Below, piece after piece: positions 7,703 through 15,967 of a DNA stretch of 64,000 nt. Source of the DNA: Candidatus Pelagibacter sp. HIMB1321 (GTDB lineage Bacteria > Pseudomonadota > Alphaproteobacteria > Pelagibacterales > Pelagibacteraceae). Under the pieces are notes generated by a model. It was not told where the DNA came from. It searched no databases and saw nothing but the letters and a program-made list of their open reading frames with translations. The translations under genes were made by a program, and so were the position numbers. The DNA is taken from NCBI RefSeq assembly GCF_900177485.1, contig NZ_LT840186.1:124001-188000 (forward strand), given 5' to 3'. Every line of letters starts with the position of its first letter. The stretch's first letter is position 1.

Positions 7703-9091
7703 ATGGATGTTTTTAAAAGAAATATTAACAATATATTTTTTATATTTTTATTATCTCATTTAATTATTTGGACATTAGTTCCAACTCTCACAAATCAAAA
7801 TTTACCGTTAGATACTATAGAGGCATTGGCTTGGGGTAGTAATCTAGAATGGGGTTTTAATAAACATCCTCCAGCAAGTGCTTTTTTTCCAGAATTATTT
7901 TATCAAATATTTGGAGCTCAGGACTGGGCTTATTATTTATTAAGTCAAATATTTGTATGCATAGCTTTTATTTATGTTTTTAAATTAGCTAATGAGATTT
8001 TTAATAATTTATTATTGAGCTTGATCTCAGTATTGTTACTTGAGAGTATTTATTTTTATAATTTCACTACCCCAGAATTTAATGTCAATGTTTGCCAACT
8101 ACCTTTTTGGTCAATGGTTGTTTTTTATTCTTGGAGAATTTTTGAAAATAATGAAATTGATATTAAAGATTGTATCTTAATAGGATTTTTTGGAGCAGTT
8201 GGTTTTTTATCTAAATACTTATTTATGTATTTATTGTTATCGATTGTTTTACTTTTTTTATATTTCATCTTTTTTAAAAAGCTAAAAAGATTAGATTTTA
8301 AATATTTTATAGCAATTGAAGTATTTATAATTTTGCTTGTTCCTCATTTAATTTGGTTAAATGAAAATAATTTTATAACTTTGACATATGGTTTAAAAAG
8401 AACAGGTTTAGAAACATCAAATTTTATTGATCATTTAAAATTTCCAACAATTTTTATTTTAAAACAATTAGCAATTTTATTACCCTTTTTTGGATTGGTG
8501 TATTTATTGGCTAATAAATTTAAATTTAAATTAAATCTTAAAGATAAAAAATTGTTATTTTTAGTTTTTATAAATCTTTTACCAATTTTATTGATGCTTC
8601 TTACTTCTATAATAACAGGCTCAAGAATAAGAACTATGTGGATGACACCATTTTATTTATTCTTTGGTGTTTTCACAGTCTATCTTTTTAAAAATCAAAT
8701 TAATTTAAAAAAACTTAATTCATTTTTATATGGATTTATTTTTTTAGTACTTTTGTCACCAATTTTGTATTCTTACATTTCAATTAAACAAACAAATAAA
8801 CGTACAGATTATTTTGGAAAAGAAATAGCAGATCTTGTGGAGAGAAGATGGAATAAAAATTTTTCAAATGAAATTATGTATGTTGTGGGAGATGAGTGGT
8901 TTGCAGGAAATTTATCTTATCATTTGCCTTCTCGTCCTAAGTGGTTTTTGGAGCTTAAGGGAAAAGTTAACTCTTTAGACCCCAATGGTGGAATAATTTA
9001 TGTAGGCAATCCAGAAATTTTAAAAAAGATATGTCCAGGAGATTTTGGCCAAATGGATAAACATGGTTATTGTATGATTGGCTCAAGATAA
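7703..9091 (+). CDS. polytopic glycosyltransferase, ArnT/PMT (GT39/GT83) type
   Basis: A 462-residue inner-membrane protein with many hydrophobic segments and a hydrophilic C-terminal part. The first external loop holds LPLDTIEALAWGSNLEWGFNKHPP, which matches the acidic catalytic-loop pattern and following HPP of lipid-linked sugar transferases of the ArnT/dolichyl-phosphate-mannose type. These take a sugar from a polyprenyl-phosphate donor and add it to lipid A, a protein or a surface polymer outside the membrane. It directly precedes a GT2 gene that could make the polyprenyl-phosphate sugar. Acceptor and sugar are unknown. Confidence 0.75.
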   Translation: MDVFKRNINNIFFIFLLSHLIIWTLVPTLTNQNLPLDTIEALAWGSNLEWGFNKHPPASAFFPELFYQIFGAQDWAYYLLSQIFVCIAFIYVFKLANEIFNNLLLSLISVLLLESIYFYNFTTPEFNVNVCQLPFWSMVVFYSWRIFENNEIDIKDCILIGFFGAVGFLSKYLFMYLLLSIVLLFLYFIFFKKLKRLDFKYFIAIEVFIILLVPHLIWLNENNFITLTYGLKRTGLETSNFIDHLKFPTIFILKQLAILLPFFGLVYLLANKFKFKLNLKDKKLLFLVFINLLPILLMLLTSIITGSRIRTMWMTPFYLFFGVFTVYLFKNQINLKKLNSFLYGFIFLVLLSPILYSYISIKQTNKRTDYFGKEIADLVERRWNKNFSNEIMYVVGDEWFAGNLSYHLPSRPKWFLELKGKVNSLDPNGGIIYVGNPEILKKICPGDFGQMDKHGYCMIGSR

Positions 9092-9092
9092 T

Positions 9093-9962
9093 ATGAAAAT
9101 TAAAATTTTAATTCCTGTCTTTAATGATTGGCAATCATTGTCAAAACTTTTGAATAATATTGATAATGAAGTTCAAAATATTAATCATGAAATTTCAATT
9201 TTCATAGTTGATGATGCATCCACTTTTGATCGACAATTGGAAACTGAAGATTTATCAAATATTAATTCAATCAAAATTCTTCTTATGAAAGAAAATAGGG
9301 GTCATGCAAGATGCATAGCTGCTGGTCTCAAATATATTTTGGAAAAAGAAGAATTTGATTATGTGATACCCATGGATGGTGATGGAGAAGATAGACCAGA
9401 AGAAATAAAAGAATTCATTAAAACCATAGAAAATAATCCCAACAAAACAATTGTTGGAGAAAGGGTTAAAAGATCAGAAGCTTTTATTTTTAAGCTGTGT
9501 TATTTTTTTCACAAACTTATAACTTTAGTATTCACTGGCCATTCGATTAAGTTTGGAAATTTTACCTGTCTCACCAAATCAACTATTGAGAAATTAATTA
9601 GTGAAAAAGCTACCTGGAATAGTTTTTCTGGTGCACTAACTAAAGTTGAGAAAAACAAGATATCAATTCCATCTATTAGAGGTGAGAGATATTTTGGTCC
9701 TTCTAAAATGAGTTTTTCAAATCTTTTAAAACACTCTTTATCTATTATTAGTGTCTTTAAAAATGCAGTTCTAATTCGATCAGCATTATTTATTATATTT
9801 TATGTTTATTTGATTAAGTCTAACGCTACAATAATTATGTTAATTCCCTTTATTCTATTACTGATTATGATTTATTCGATCTCAAGTTTATCTATGAGAG
9901 AAAACATGGATGAATTTAAAGATTGTTTAAAAAATATAGCCAGTATTGAAAATTTGAAATAA
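9093..9962 (+). CDS. family 2 glycosyltransferase with C-terminal membrane helices
   Basis: A GT2 (GT-A fold) enzyme of 289 residues when started at the ATG one base after the upstream stop. A TTG 15 bases earlier, inside the preceding gene, is a weaker start. The N-terminus MKIKILIPVFNDWQSL, the FIVDDAS stretch and the MDGDGEDRPEE acidic metal site are typical of dolichyl-phosphate-mannose-synthase-like transferases. One or two hydrophobic segments near residues 220-260 would anchor it in the inner membrane. It probably loads a sugar on polyprenyl phosphate for the ArnT-like protein encoded immediately upstream. Confidence 0.8.
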   Translation: MKIKILIPVFNDWQSLSKLLNNIDNEVQNINHEISIFIVDDASTFDRQLETEDLSNINSIKILLMKENRGHARCIAAGLKYILEKEEFDYVIPMDGDGEDRPEEIKEFIKTIENNPNKTIVGERVKRSEAFIFKLCYFFHKLITLVFTGHSIKFGNFTCLTKSTIEKLISEKATWNSFSGALTKVEKNKISIPSIRGERYFGPSKMSFSNLLKHSLSIISVFKNAVLIRSALFIIFYVYLIKSNATIIMLIPFILLLIMIYSISSLSMRENMDEFKDCLKNIASIENLK

Positions 9963-9970
9963 ATTTTAGT

Positions 9971-11248
9971 TTAAGCTCTAATTTTTGGCAGTGAATAAAA
10001 GTCAGCTGTATCTATCTTTGAAGAGTATTCTCTCTTCATATTCCATTTTTTTTGAACACCAGCACTTGCAACACTTAACGTAGCTCTTCCATATCGATGG
10101 TTGGTGTTATCTATTGATCGCATTAGATTTCCTATTTTTTCATCTCGTTCAGAAGAAAATAGATTTTTCCTGCCATCATCATTTTTTAGTCCTGTAAGTA
10201 TGACACCTGCTTTTTGATATTGATAACCATTTTTAAAAATACTTTCCAATATTGAAACTGCTGCTTTTACTATTTCTATACTATTGTTGGTTGCTATTGG
10301 AAAATCTAATGTTTTTGAATTTGAGTAATAACCAAAATTTCTTTGAAAAGGACTAGTTCTGACAAACACAGTGATTGCTTTTGTAACTAAAGACTCTGAC
10401 CTAATTTTTTCTGATGCATTCAAGCAATAACTTGCAACCGCTTCTTTTAATTCTTGAAATTTTTCTACTCTTTTACCAAATGATCTTGATACAACACAAC
10501 TTTTTCTTTTAGCTGTTGTTGTTTCTAAACTAATACATGGAATACCTCTTAACTCCATCGCTGTCCTTGAGCTTAGCACATTAGAGCTTTTTTTAATCCA
10601 GTTATTAGATTTATTCTTAAGTTGTTTGGCATTATAAATCCCATTCTTTTGATAAAATTTTGTAAGTTGCTTTCCAACACCCCAGACATCATTAATATCT
10701 ATCTTTTCTAAAATTGGATCAATATTTTCAATTCCAATTAAACTAGTCACACCTGATATCTTTTTCTTAGCTATATGATTTGCAACTTTGCTTAATGTTT
10801 TTGTTTTGGCTATCCCTATACTTGTTGGAATGCCGGTCCATTTTAAAACTGTTTCTCTAATTTCTTTTCCAACTTTTTCTATATCTTGATCTGGAAAATT
10901 TGATAAATCTATAAAAGCTTCATCAATTGAATAAACTTCTATTTCTGTATTAAATCTTTTTAATGTTCTCATTACTCTTCTAGATAAGTCACCATACAAA
11001 GAATAATTTGATGAAAAAACTTCAACTTTATTTTTAATGATAATATCTTTAGCTTTAAAATAAGGTTCTCCCATTTTAATTCCTAAAGCTTTTGCTTCAT
11101 TAGACCTAGAGATGATACAACCATCATTATTTGATAAAACGACAACAGGTTTTTTTCTTATTTTTGGGTTAAACAATCTTTCACAAGAGACATAAAAAGA
11201 ATTACAGTCAACTAAAGCTAACTTTTTAGTATGTTGAATGGATGACAT
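9971..11248 (-). CDS. umuC: UmuC, catalytic subunit of error-prone DNA polymerase V
   Basis: A 425-residue Y-family polymerase, the normal UmuC length. Catalytic carboxylates are visible in LVDCNSFYVSCERLF and in SIDEAFIDL. The steric-gate region and the fingers stretch SRSNEAKALGIKMGEPYF are intact. The helix-hairpin-helix region VWGVGKQLTKFYQKNG and the little-finger domain follow. It copies past DNA lesions together with processed UmuD. The start lies 23 bases inside umuD, so the two are translated from one mRNA under the SOS-like box ahead of umuD. Confidence 0.95.
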   Translation of the reverse strand: MSSIQHTKKLALVDCNSFYVSCERLFNPKIRKKPVVVLSNNDGCIISRSNEAKALGIKMGEPYFKAKDIIIKNKVEVFSSNYSLYGDLSRRVMRTLKRFNTEIEVYSIDEAFIDLSNFPDQDIEKVGKEIRETVLKWTGIPTSIGIAKTKTLSKVANHIAKKKISGVTSLIGIENIDPILEKIDINDVWGVGKQLTKFYQKNGIYNAKQLKNKSNNWIKKSSNVLSSRTAMELRGIPCISLETTTAKRKSCVVSRSFGKRVEKFQELKEAVASYCLNASEKIRSESLVTKAITVFVRTSPFQRNFGYYSNSKTLDFPIATNNSIEIVKAAVSILESIFKNGYQYQKAGVILTGLKNDDGRKNLFSSERDEKIGNLMRSIDNTNHRYGRATLSVASAGVQKKWNMKREYSSKIDTADFYSLPKIRA

Positions 11249-11621
11249 AAGTTACAACCCCCCAAATAAAAATATCTTCATCTTCATTAAGTAAAATTCG
11301 GTCATTAAAATTTTTAGACCCAGATGTTAAAAATTTTTTATCTCTTTCTTGAACTAAACTTTTAACGACTAGTTCGTCATGAACATTTGCTATTACTGTT
11401 GAGAAATTTTTTGGTGTTAAACTTTTATCAACGACTAATAAATCTCCATCATTAATCCCAACATCAACCATTGATTTACCTTGAACTCGGATGATGAATG
11501 TAGCTGGAACATTTCTTATTAGATGAATATTTAAATCAATATCTTCTTCAATATAATCTGTTGCAGGAGAAGGAAACCCAGCACCAGCTTTATGTAAGTA
11601 ATATGGGATAGTTAATTTCAT
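11226..11621 (-). CDS. umuD: UmuD, self-cleaving S24-family subunit of polymerase V
   Basis: A 131-residue LexA-fold protein. The catalytic pair is Ser50 (VQGKSMVDVGI) and Lys87 (HDELVVKSL), spaced 37 residues apart as Ser60 and Lys97 are in the E. coli protein. A cleavage-site-like Ala-Gly lies near residues 12-15 (KAGAGFPSPA), so RecA-stimulated self-processing should occur. It lacks a DNA-binding domain, so it is not LexA. The start ATG is the only reasonable one, since the next Met is residue 51, after the active serine. The SOS-like box touches this start codon. Confidence 0.95.
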   Translation of the reverse strand: MKLTIPYYLHKAGAGFPSPATDYIEEDIDLNIHLIRNVPATFIIRVQGKSMVDVGINDGDLLVVDKSLTPKNFSTVIANVHDELVVKSLVQERDKKFLTSGSKNFNDRILLNEDEDIFIWGVVTYVIHSTY

Positions 11622-11636
11622 GTTCTTGTTTTGTTC
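11622..11636 (-). promoter_or_regulatory. SOS (LexA) box directly ahead of umuD
   Basis: On the coding strand the bases before the ATG read GAAC-AAAACAA-GAAC, a perfect direct repeat with a seven-base gap. This is the established LexA operator pattern of alphaproteobacteria (GAAC-N7-GAAC, or GTTC-N7-GTTC on the other strand). The box ends at the base next to the start codon and takes the place where a Shine-Dalgarno would be, so the transcript may start within or near the box and be almost leaderless. No lexA gene is present in this window. Confidence 0.8.
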
Positions 11637-11796
11637 TTATTTATAGACTAATTATTAAATACACTCAATAGGTTGTATTTTGAGTCCGTAATTGAATCAA
11701 AAGTGAATCAAAACGTGAACATTCAAAACTACATCTTGTGGAGTTGTGGATAAGTTTTACAATAAATAGCTAAAACACCAATACAATAAAAAACTA

Positions 11797-11991
11797 ATGA
11801 TTTGCATAAAAGCAAAAATTCCAGAGGAGTTAAACAAAATAGATGATGAATTAAAAGCAATTTATCATAGCAAAGAAACAGTTTGTTTTTATTTACTTAA
11901 AACAAGAGAACTTAGAAACAAGTTTATTGAAGAAACCAAAGGTATGAATAAAGAGGATAGAGAAAAAATTTACGAATTGTATAAAAGATAA
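11797..11991 (+). CDS. small hypothetical protein, 64 residues
   Basis: A short open frame with a sensible ATG and lysine/glutamate-rich helical composition, ending 19 bases before the GFA-like gene on the same strand, which supports it being a real gene. It has no signal peptide, membrane segment or metal motif. The C-terminal half reads like an amphipathic helix (RNKFIEETKGMNKEDREK). No family is recognised. It could be expressed together with the next three genes. Confidence 0.55.
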   Translation: MICIKAKIPEELNKIDDELKAIYHSKETVCFYLLKTRELRNKFIEETKGMNKEDREKIYELYKR

Positions 11992-12010
11992 TCAATCAAA
12001 AGGAAATAAA

Positions 12011-12376
12011 ATGAAAAAATTAATATGTCATTGTGGATCAGTAGAAGCAGAAATAAATGTAAATGGAGATCTTGAAAAAATTGTTAAATGTAATTGTTCA
12101 ATTTGCAAACGTAAGGGAGCGATTATGTCGATGGTTAAAAATGAAGATTTTAAAATTACCAAAGGAGAAGATAAACTAAAACTTTATCAATTTCACACTA
12201 ATGTTGCTAAACATTATTTTTGTTCCAATTGTGGAATTTATACTCATCACAATCCAAGAAGTAATCCTGCAATGACTGGATTTAATTTAGGATGTGTAGA
12301 TGAGATAGATACTTTTGATTTAAAAGATATAACAATTATTGATGGTAACAACCATCCACTTGATCAAAAAAAATAG
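12011..12376 (+). CDS. GFA/CENP-V-fold zinc protein
   Basis: A 121-residue protein with the seven-cysteine zinc pattern of the glutathione-dependent formaldehyde-activating (GFA) family: CHCGSVEAEI at the start, CNCSICKRKG near residue 35 and FCSNCGIYTHH near residue 75. Some members help formaldehyde react with glutathione; the function of most is unproven. A GGAAAT stretch lies close upstream as a possible ribosome site. Given the C1 metabolism in this window, a formaldehyde role is possible but not shown. Confidence 0.85.
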   Translation: MKKLICHCGSVEAEINVNGDLEKIVKCNCSICKRKGAIMSMVKNEDFKITKGEDKLKLYQFHTNVAKHYFCSNCGIYTHHNPRSNPAMTGFNLGCVDEIDTFDLKDITIIDGNNHPLDQKK

Positions 12377-12381
12377 ACTCA

Positions 12382-13311
12382 ATGCAATCTGTTGAAAGTT
12401 GTTTTAAGAAAGTTAAAAAAGATTGTTTTAAATTTATAAGATCTCAAGAAACTTCAAAAGAGAAATTCAAAGGTAAAGATAAAATGATCAAATCTTTTCT
12501 AATACCAATTTGTTTTTGGATTTCAAAAAAAGCTTCTGTTAAACAACCTTATTTTCTAGGATTAGCAGGAGGACAAGGGACAGGTAAGACAACAATTAGT
12601 ACTTTAATTAAAGTAATTTTAACTAAGTATTTTAGATTAAATGTTTTCAAGATTTCAATTGATGATTTTTATAAAACTCGAAAAGATAGATTAGCATTAT
12701 CAAAAAAAATACATCCGATGTTACTTACTAGAGGTGTTCCAGGAACTCATGATATTGATATGATGCTTAAGTTTTTTAATAATATAAAAAAAACTAAATT
12801 TAAAAAAATTAGTTTACCAAGTTTTAATAAAGCTGTGGATGATAGAGCTCCTCAAAAATCTTGGTATCAAATTAACAAAAAACCTGATGTGATAATTTTT
12901 GAAGGTTGGTGCGTAGGTGCAAAATCAGAAAAGAATAACACTCTAAAAAAATCAATCAACTCTCTTGAAAAAGCAAACGATCAAAAATTAAAATGGAGAA
13001 AATATGTTAACAGTCAATTAGATGGTAAATATAAAAAATTATATTCCCAATTAAATTGTTTAATCTATTTAAAAGCTAAAAATTTTAATTTGTTACAAAA
13101 GTGGAGATTGAAGCAAGAATATAAGCTTTGGTTAAAAACAAAAAATAAATTAAATCATAAAATAATGAGCAAAGGTGATGTGATTAATTTTATGCAGACT
13201 TATCAAAGAATTACTGAAAACATGTTTAAAAATATGCCAAAATACGCTTCAATAATACTTAATTTAAATGGTAACCATCAGATAAAATCTGCAGTATATA
13301 AAAGCAAATGA
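12382..13311 (+). CDS. D-glycerate 3-kinase-like P-loop kinase
   Basis: A 309-residue cytoplasmic kinase. The Walker A motif GGQGTGKT is at residues 63-70, ISIDDFYKTR follows near residue 92, and LLTRGVPGTHDIDM and IIFEGWCVGA are the characteristic stretches of plant/yeast-type glycerate kinase (GLYK), a relative of phosphoribulokinase and uridine kinase. It would phosphorylate D-glycerate to 3-phosphoglycerate, linking glyoxylate or glycolate breakdown to central carbon metabolism. It overlaps the TolC-like gene downstream by four bases. Confidence 0.85.
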   Translation: MQSVESCFKKVKKDCFKFIRSQETSKEKFKGKDKMIKSFLIPICFWISKKASVKQPYFLGLAGGQGTGKTTISTLIKVILTKYFRLNVFKISIDDFYKTRKDRLALSKKIHPMLLTRGVPGTHDIDMMLKFFNNIKKTKFKKISLPSFNKAVDDRAPQKSWYQINKKPDVIIFEGWCVGAKSEKNNTLKKSINSLEKANDQKLKWRKYVNSQLDGKYKKLYSQLNCLIYLKAKNFNLLQKWRLKQEYKLWLKTKNKLNHKIMSKGDVINFMQTYQRITENMFKNMPKYASIILNLNGNHQIKSAVYKSK

Positions 13312-14603
13312 AAAAAATTTTAATAATATTATTTGGATCTTTTTTAATTATTTCAAATGCAAATGCTGAAAGTTTTTCATCTGCATTATCAAAAGCATTT
13401 AAAAATAATTCTGAATTAAATGCTGAAAGAGAAAATATTAATATTTCAGAACAAGAATTAAAAATTTCAAAAGGTAACTATTTACCAACGGTTACTTTAT
13501 CTGGATCCAAAAGTCAGGAAGACACAAATAAGCTAACTAATCAATCAGGTGGAAATGCTTCCATTAATGATGTGGACCCATTAACAAAGTCTATTTCGAT
13601 TTCACAAACCTTAATTGATTTTGGAAGAGGGGCAGAGTTATCAAAGAGTCAAATTGGATTAGAATTAGCAAAAGCTAAACTTTTAAAAAAAGAGCAGGAT
13701 ATTTTATATAAAACAACTGAAGCATACACAGGACTTGTGTTAGCAAATGAAAAACTTAATATTAATAGAGATAACGTTGAACTATTAAGTAGACAAGTCG
13801 AAACAGACCAAATTAGAGTTGAGAGAGGGCAAATTACTTTATCTGATGCTTCACAATCAGAGTCATCATTAGCTGAAGCACAAGCAAAATTAATTCAAGC
13901 TGAGAATGAGTTGCTAACTAGTAAATTGAATTATGAAAATATTATTGGTTCATTAAATAATCCTAAATCTTTAGATAAAAATTCAATCTTAGAATATCCT
14001 TTGCCAGAAAGCTTAAATTCAGCAATTGATTTATCTAAGAAAACTAATCCTGATTTAATTATTGCTCAATTAGAATATGAACAAGCTCAAAAGGATAAAG
14101 TTATTGCAAAATCTGATCTTGCACCAACTGCAAATTTGTCTTTGGATAGAACTTATACCGATGATCTAAGTTCAACATATGATGAAAGAGAAAAAGATAC
14201 AATTAAAGCTACAGTATCTTGGCCTTTTTATTCCGGAGGTAAAAACAGAGCTTCATTAAATAAAAGTTCAAGCATAGAGACAAGATCTCGACTAATTTTA
14301 GATAGTGTTACAAAAAAAAATCAAACAAACGTTGCAAGTGCTTGGTCTAATTATCAATCAAACAAAAGCTTATTAAACTCAGTTCAAGCACAGGTTAGAG
14401 CTGCTGAAATTGCTAACGAAGGAATTGCAGCTGAGTATAATAGTGGAGCAGGCAGAACAACTTTAGAAGTTATTCAATCTAACTCTTTATTATTAAACGC
14501 TCAAATTTCACTTGCTAATTCCGAGAGAAATTACATTCTATCCCAATTCAACTTACTTAAATCAATAGGCTTGCTTCACAGTGAATATCTAAAAATTAAC
14601 TAA
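13308..14603 (+). CDS. tolC: TolC-family outer-membrane channel protein
   Basis: A 431-residue protein with an N-terminal signal peptide ending at ANA near residue 20. It has the repeated structure of TolC: two similar halves of long amphipathic helices with strand regions, such as SISQTLIDFGRGAEL in the first and TVSWPFYSGGKNRASL in the second. It forms a trimeric exit duct for type I secretion or RND efflux pumps in the outer membrane. No inner-membrane partner is encoded nearby, so it may serve several pumps. The start overlaps the glycerate kinase stop by four bases. Confidence 0.9.
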   Translation: MKKILIILFGSFLIISNANAESFSSALSKAFKNNSELNAERENINISEQELKISKGNYLPTVTLSGSKSQEDTNKLTNQSGGNASINDVDPLTKSISISQTLIDFGRGAELSKSQIGLELAKAKLLKKEQDILYKTTEAYTGLVLANEKLNINRDNVELLSRQVETDQIRVERGQITLSDASQSESSLAEAQAKLIQAENELLTSKLNYENIIGSLNNPKSLDKNSILEYPLPESLNSAIDLSKKTNPDLIIAQLEYEQAQKDKVIAKSDLAPTANLSLDRTYTDDLSSTYDEREKDTIKATVSWPFYSGGKNRASLNKSSSIETRSRLILDSVTKKNQTNVASAWSNYQSNKSLLNSVQAQVRAAEIANEGIAAEYNSGAGRTTLEVIQSNSLLLNAQISLANSERNYILSQFNLLKSIGLLHSEYLKIN

Positions 14604-14647
14604 AAGTATTAATTTTTAAGTTCATAATAATTAATTATTGCTAATGA

Positions 14648-14662
14648 GAACAAAATGTGTAC
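14648..14662 (+). promoter_or_regulatory. degenerate SOS-type box ahead of recA
   Basis: GAAC-AAAATGT-GTAC keeps the spacing of the GAAC-N7-GAAC LexA operator with one base changed in the second half. It starts with the same GAACAAAA as the perfect box at umuD. It lies 50 bases before the recA ATG, a plausible operator position. The mismatch makes it weaker evidence than the umuD box. Confidence 0.45.
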
Positions 14663-14711
14663 ATTTATTTCATGATTCGAGTGTTAAAAAAATTAAAAAA
14701 AGAGGCAAAAA

Positions 14712-15863
14712 ATGACGAAAAGTAACCTAAAAGTAGTTAAATCTACTAAAGATCAAGAAATGGATAATAAAGAAAAGAACAAAGCATTAGATGCTGCGAT
14801 AGCTCAAATTACGGACAATTTTGGAAAAGGCTCTGTAATGAAGCTTGGTGAAAAAAGAGCTATGGATATTGAGTCTGTTTCTACAGGATCTTTAAGTTTA
14901 GATTTAGCTTTAGGAATTGGTGGATTGCCAAAGGGAAGAATTATTGAAGTTTATGGTCCAGAGTCATCTGGTAAAACAACTTTGGCATTACAAGTTGTAG
15001 CTGAAGCACAAAAAGCAGGTGGAATTTGCGCATTTGTAGATGCAGAGCACGCTTTAGATCCAGTTTATGCAAAAAAATTAGGAGTTAATACTGAGGAATT
15101 ATTAATCTCACAACCTGACACTGGTGAGCAAGCATTAGAAATTGCTGATACATTAGTAAAATCAGGCTCTATTTCAGTAATTGTTGTTGATTCTGTTGCT
15201 GCCTTAACTCCAAAAGCTGAAATTGATGGTGAAATGGGTGATCATCACGTTGGTTTACAATCACGACTTATGAGCCAGGCTTTAAGAAAGTTAACTGGTT
15301 CAATTTCAAATACAAACACAATGATGATCTTCATTAATCAAATAAGAATGAAAATTGGAGTTATGTTTGGAAGTCCTGAAACGACATCAGGTGGAAATGC
15401 TTTAAAATTCTATTCATCTGTGAGAATGGATATTAGAAGAATAGGAGCAATCAAAGATAAAGACGAAATTATTGGAAACTCTACAAGAGTTAAGGTTGTT
15501 AAAAACAAAGTAGCACCTCCATTTAAAGTAGTTGAATTTGATTTGATGTATGGAAAAGGCATTAGCAAAATGGGTGAATTAGTTGACCTTGGTGCTAAAG
15601 CAGACATTATTGAAAAATCAGGAGCATGGTATGCTTATAAAGGTGAGAAGATAGGTCAAGGTAGAGAAAATGCCAAAACTTATCTAGCTCAAAACCCAGC
15701 TGTTGCAGCTGAAGTAGAGCTTGCAATTAGAGAAAAAGCTGGAGTGATTACTAAAAAAATTGAAGGTAACCCACTAGATCCTGAGAAAATTGAAAAAGAA
15801 AAGAAAGTAGCTGAAAAAGAAGAAGTGAAGACTGAAGCTACTCCTCCTTCTAAAAAGAATTAA
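14712..15863 (+). CDS. recA: RecA recombinase
   Basis: A 383-residue ATPase for homologous recombination and for triggering UmuD/LexA self-cleavage. The Walker A motif GPESSGKTT, the [22 protein letters not shown] stretch, [21 protein letters not shown] (Walker B and loop 1) and [14 protein letters not shown] (loop 2 region) are intact. An extra N-terminal stretch precedes the usual DKNKALDAA start, and the C-terminus ends in a long Lys/Glu tail, which makes it about 30 residues longer than E. coli RecA. AAAAAAGAGG upstream can act as ribosome-binding site. A terminator follows. Confidence 0.98.
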   Translation: MTKSNLKVVKSTKDQEMDNKEKNKALDAAIAQITDNFGKGSVMKLGEKRAMDIESVSTGSLSLDLALGIGGLPKGRIIEVYGPESSGKTTLALQVVAEAQKAGGICAFVDAEHALDPVYAKKLGVNTEELLISQPDTGEQALEIADTLVKSGSISVIVVDSVAALTPKAEIDGEMGDHHVGLQSRLMSQALRKLTGSISNTNTMMIFINQIRMKIGVMFGSPETTSGGNALKFYSSVRMDIRRIGAIKDKDEIIGNSTRVKVVKNKVAPPFKVVEFDLMYGKGISKMGELVDLGAKADIIEKSGAWYAYKGEKIGQGRENAKTYLAQNPAVAAEVELAIREKAGVITKKIEGNPLDPEKIEKEKKVAEKEEVKTEATPPSKKN

Positions 15864-15886
15864 TTTTTAGGTCATCTTTAAATTAT

Positions 15887-15915
15887 AAAGGCGCTTAGTA
15901 TTTAAGCGCCTTTTT
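15887..15915 (+). terminator. Rho-independent terminator after recA
   Basis: AAAGGCGCTTA (15887-15897) pairs perfectly with TAAGCGCCTTT (15903-15913) around a five-base loop, and the right arm merges into a run of five T. The A-rich left flank would also allow function on the opposite strand. It ends the recA transcript ahead of alaS. Confidence 0.85.
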
Positions 15916-15967
15916 CCCTTCATTACAGTTATCTAGACATAAAATAAAAAAGCTGTATTTTAAAAAT

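Noticed and set aside
9078..9092. TTG start for the GT2 gene
   Set aside because: The ATG at 9093, one base after the upstream stop, gives the standard GT2 N-terminus MKIKILIPVFN.
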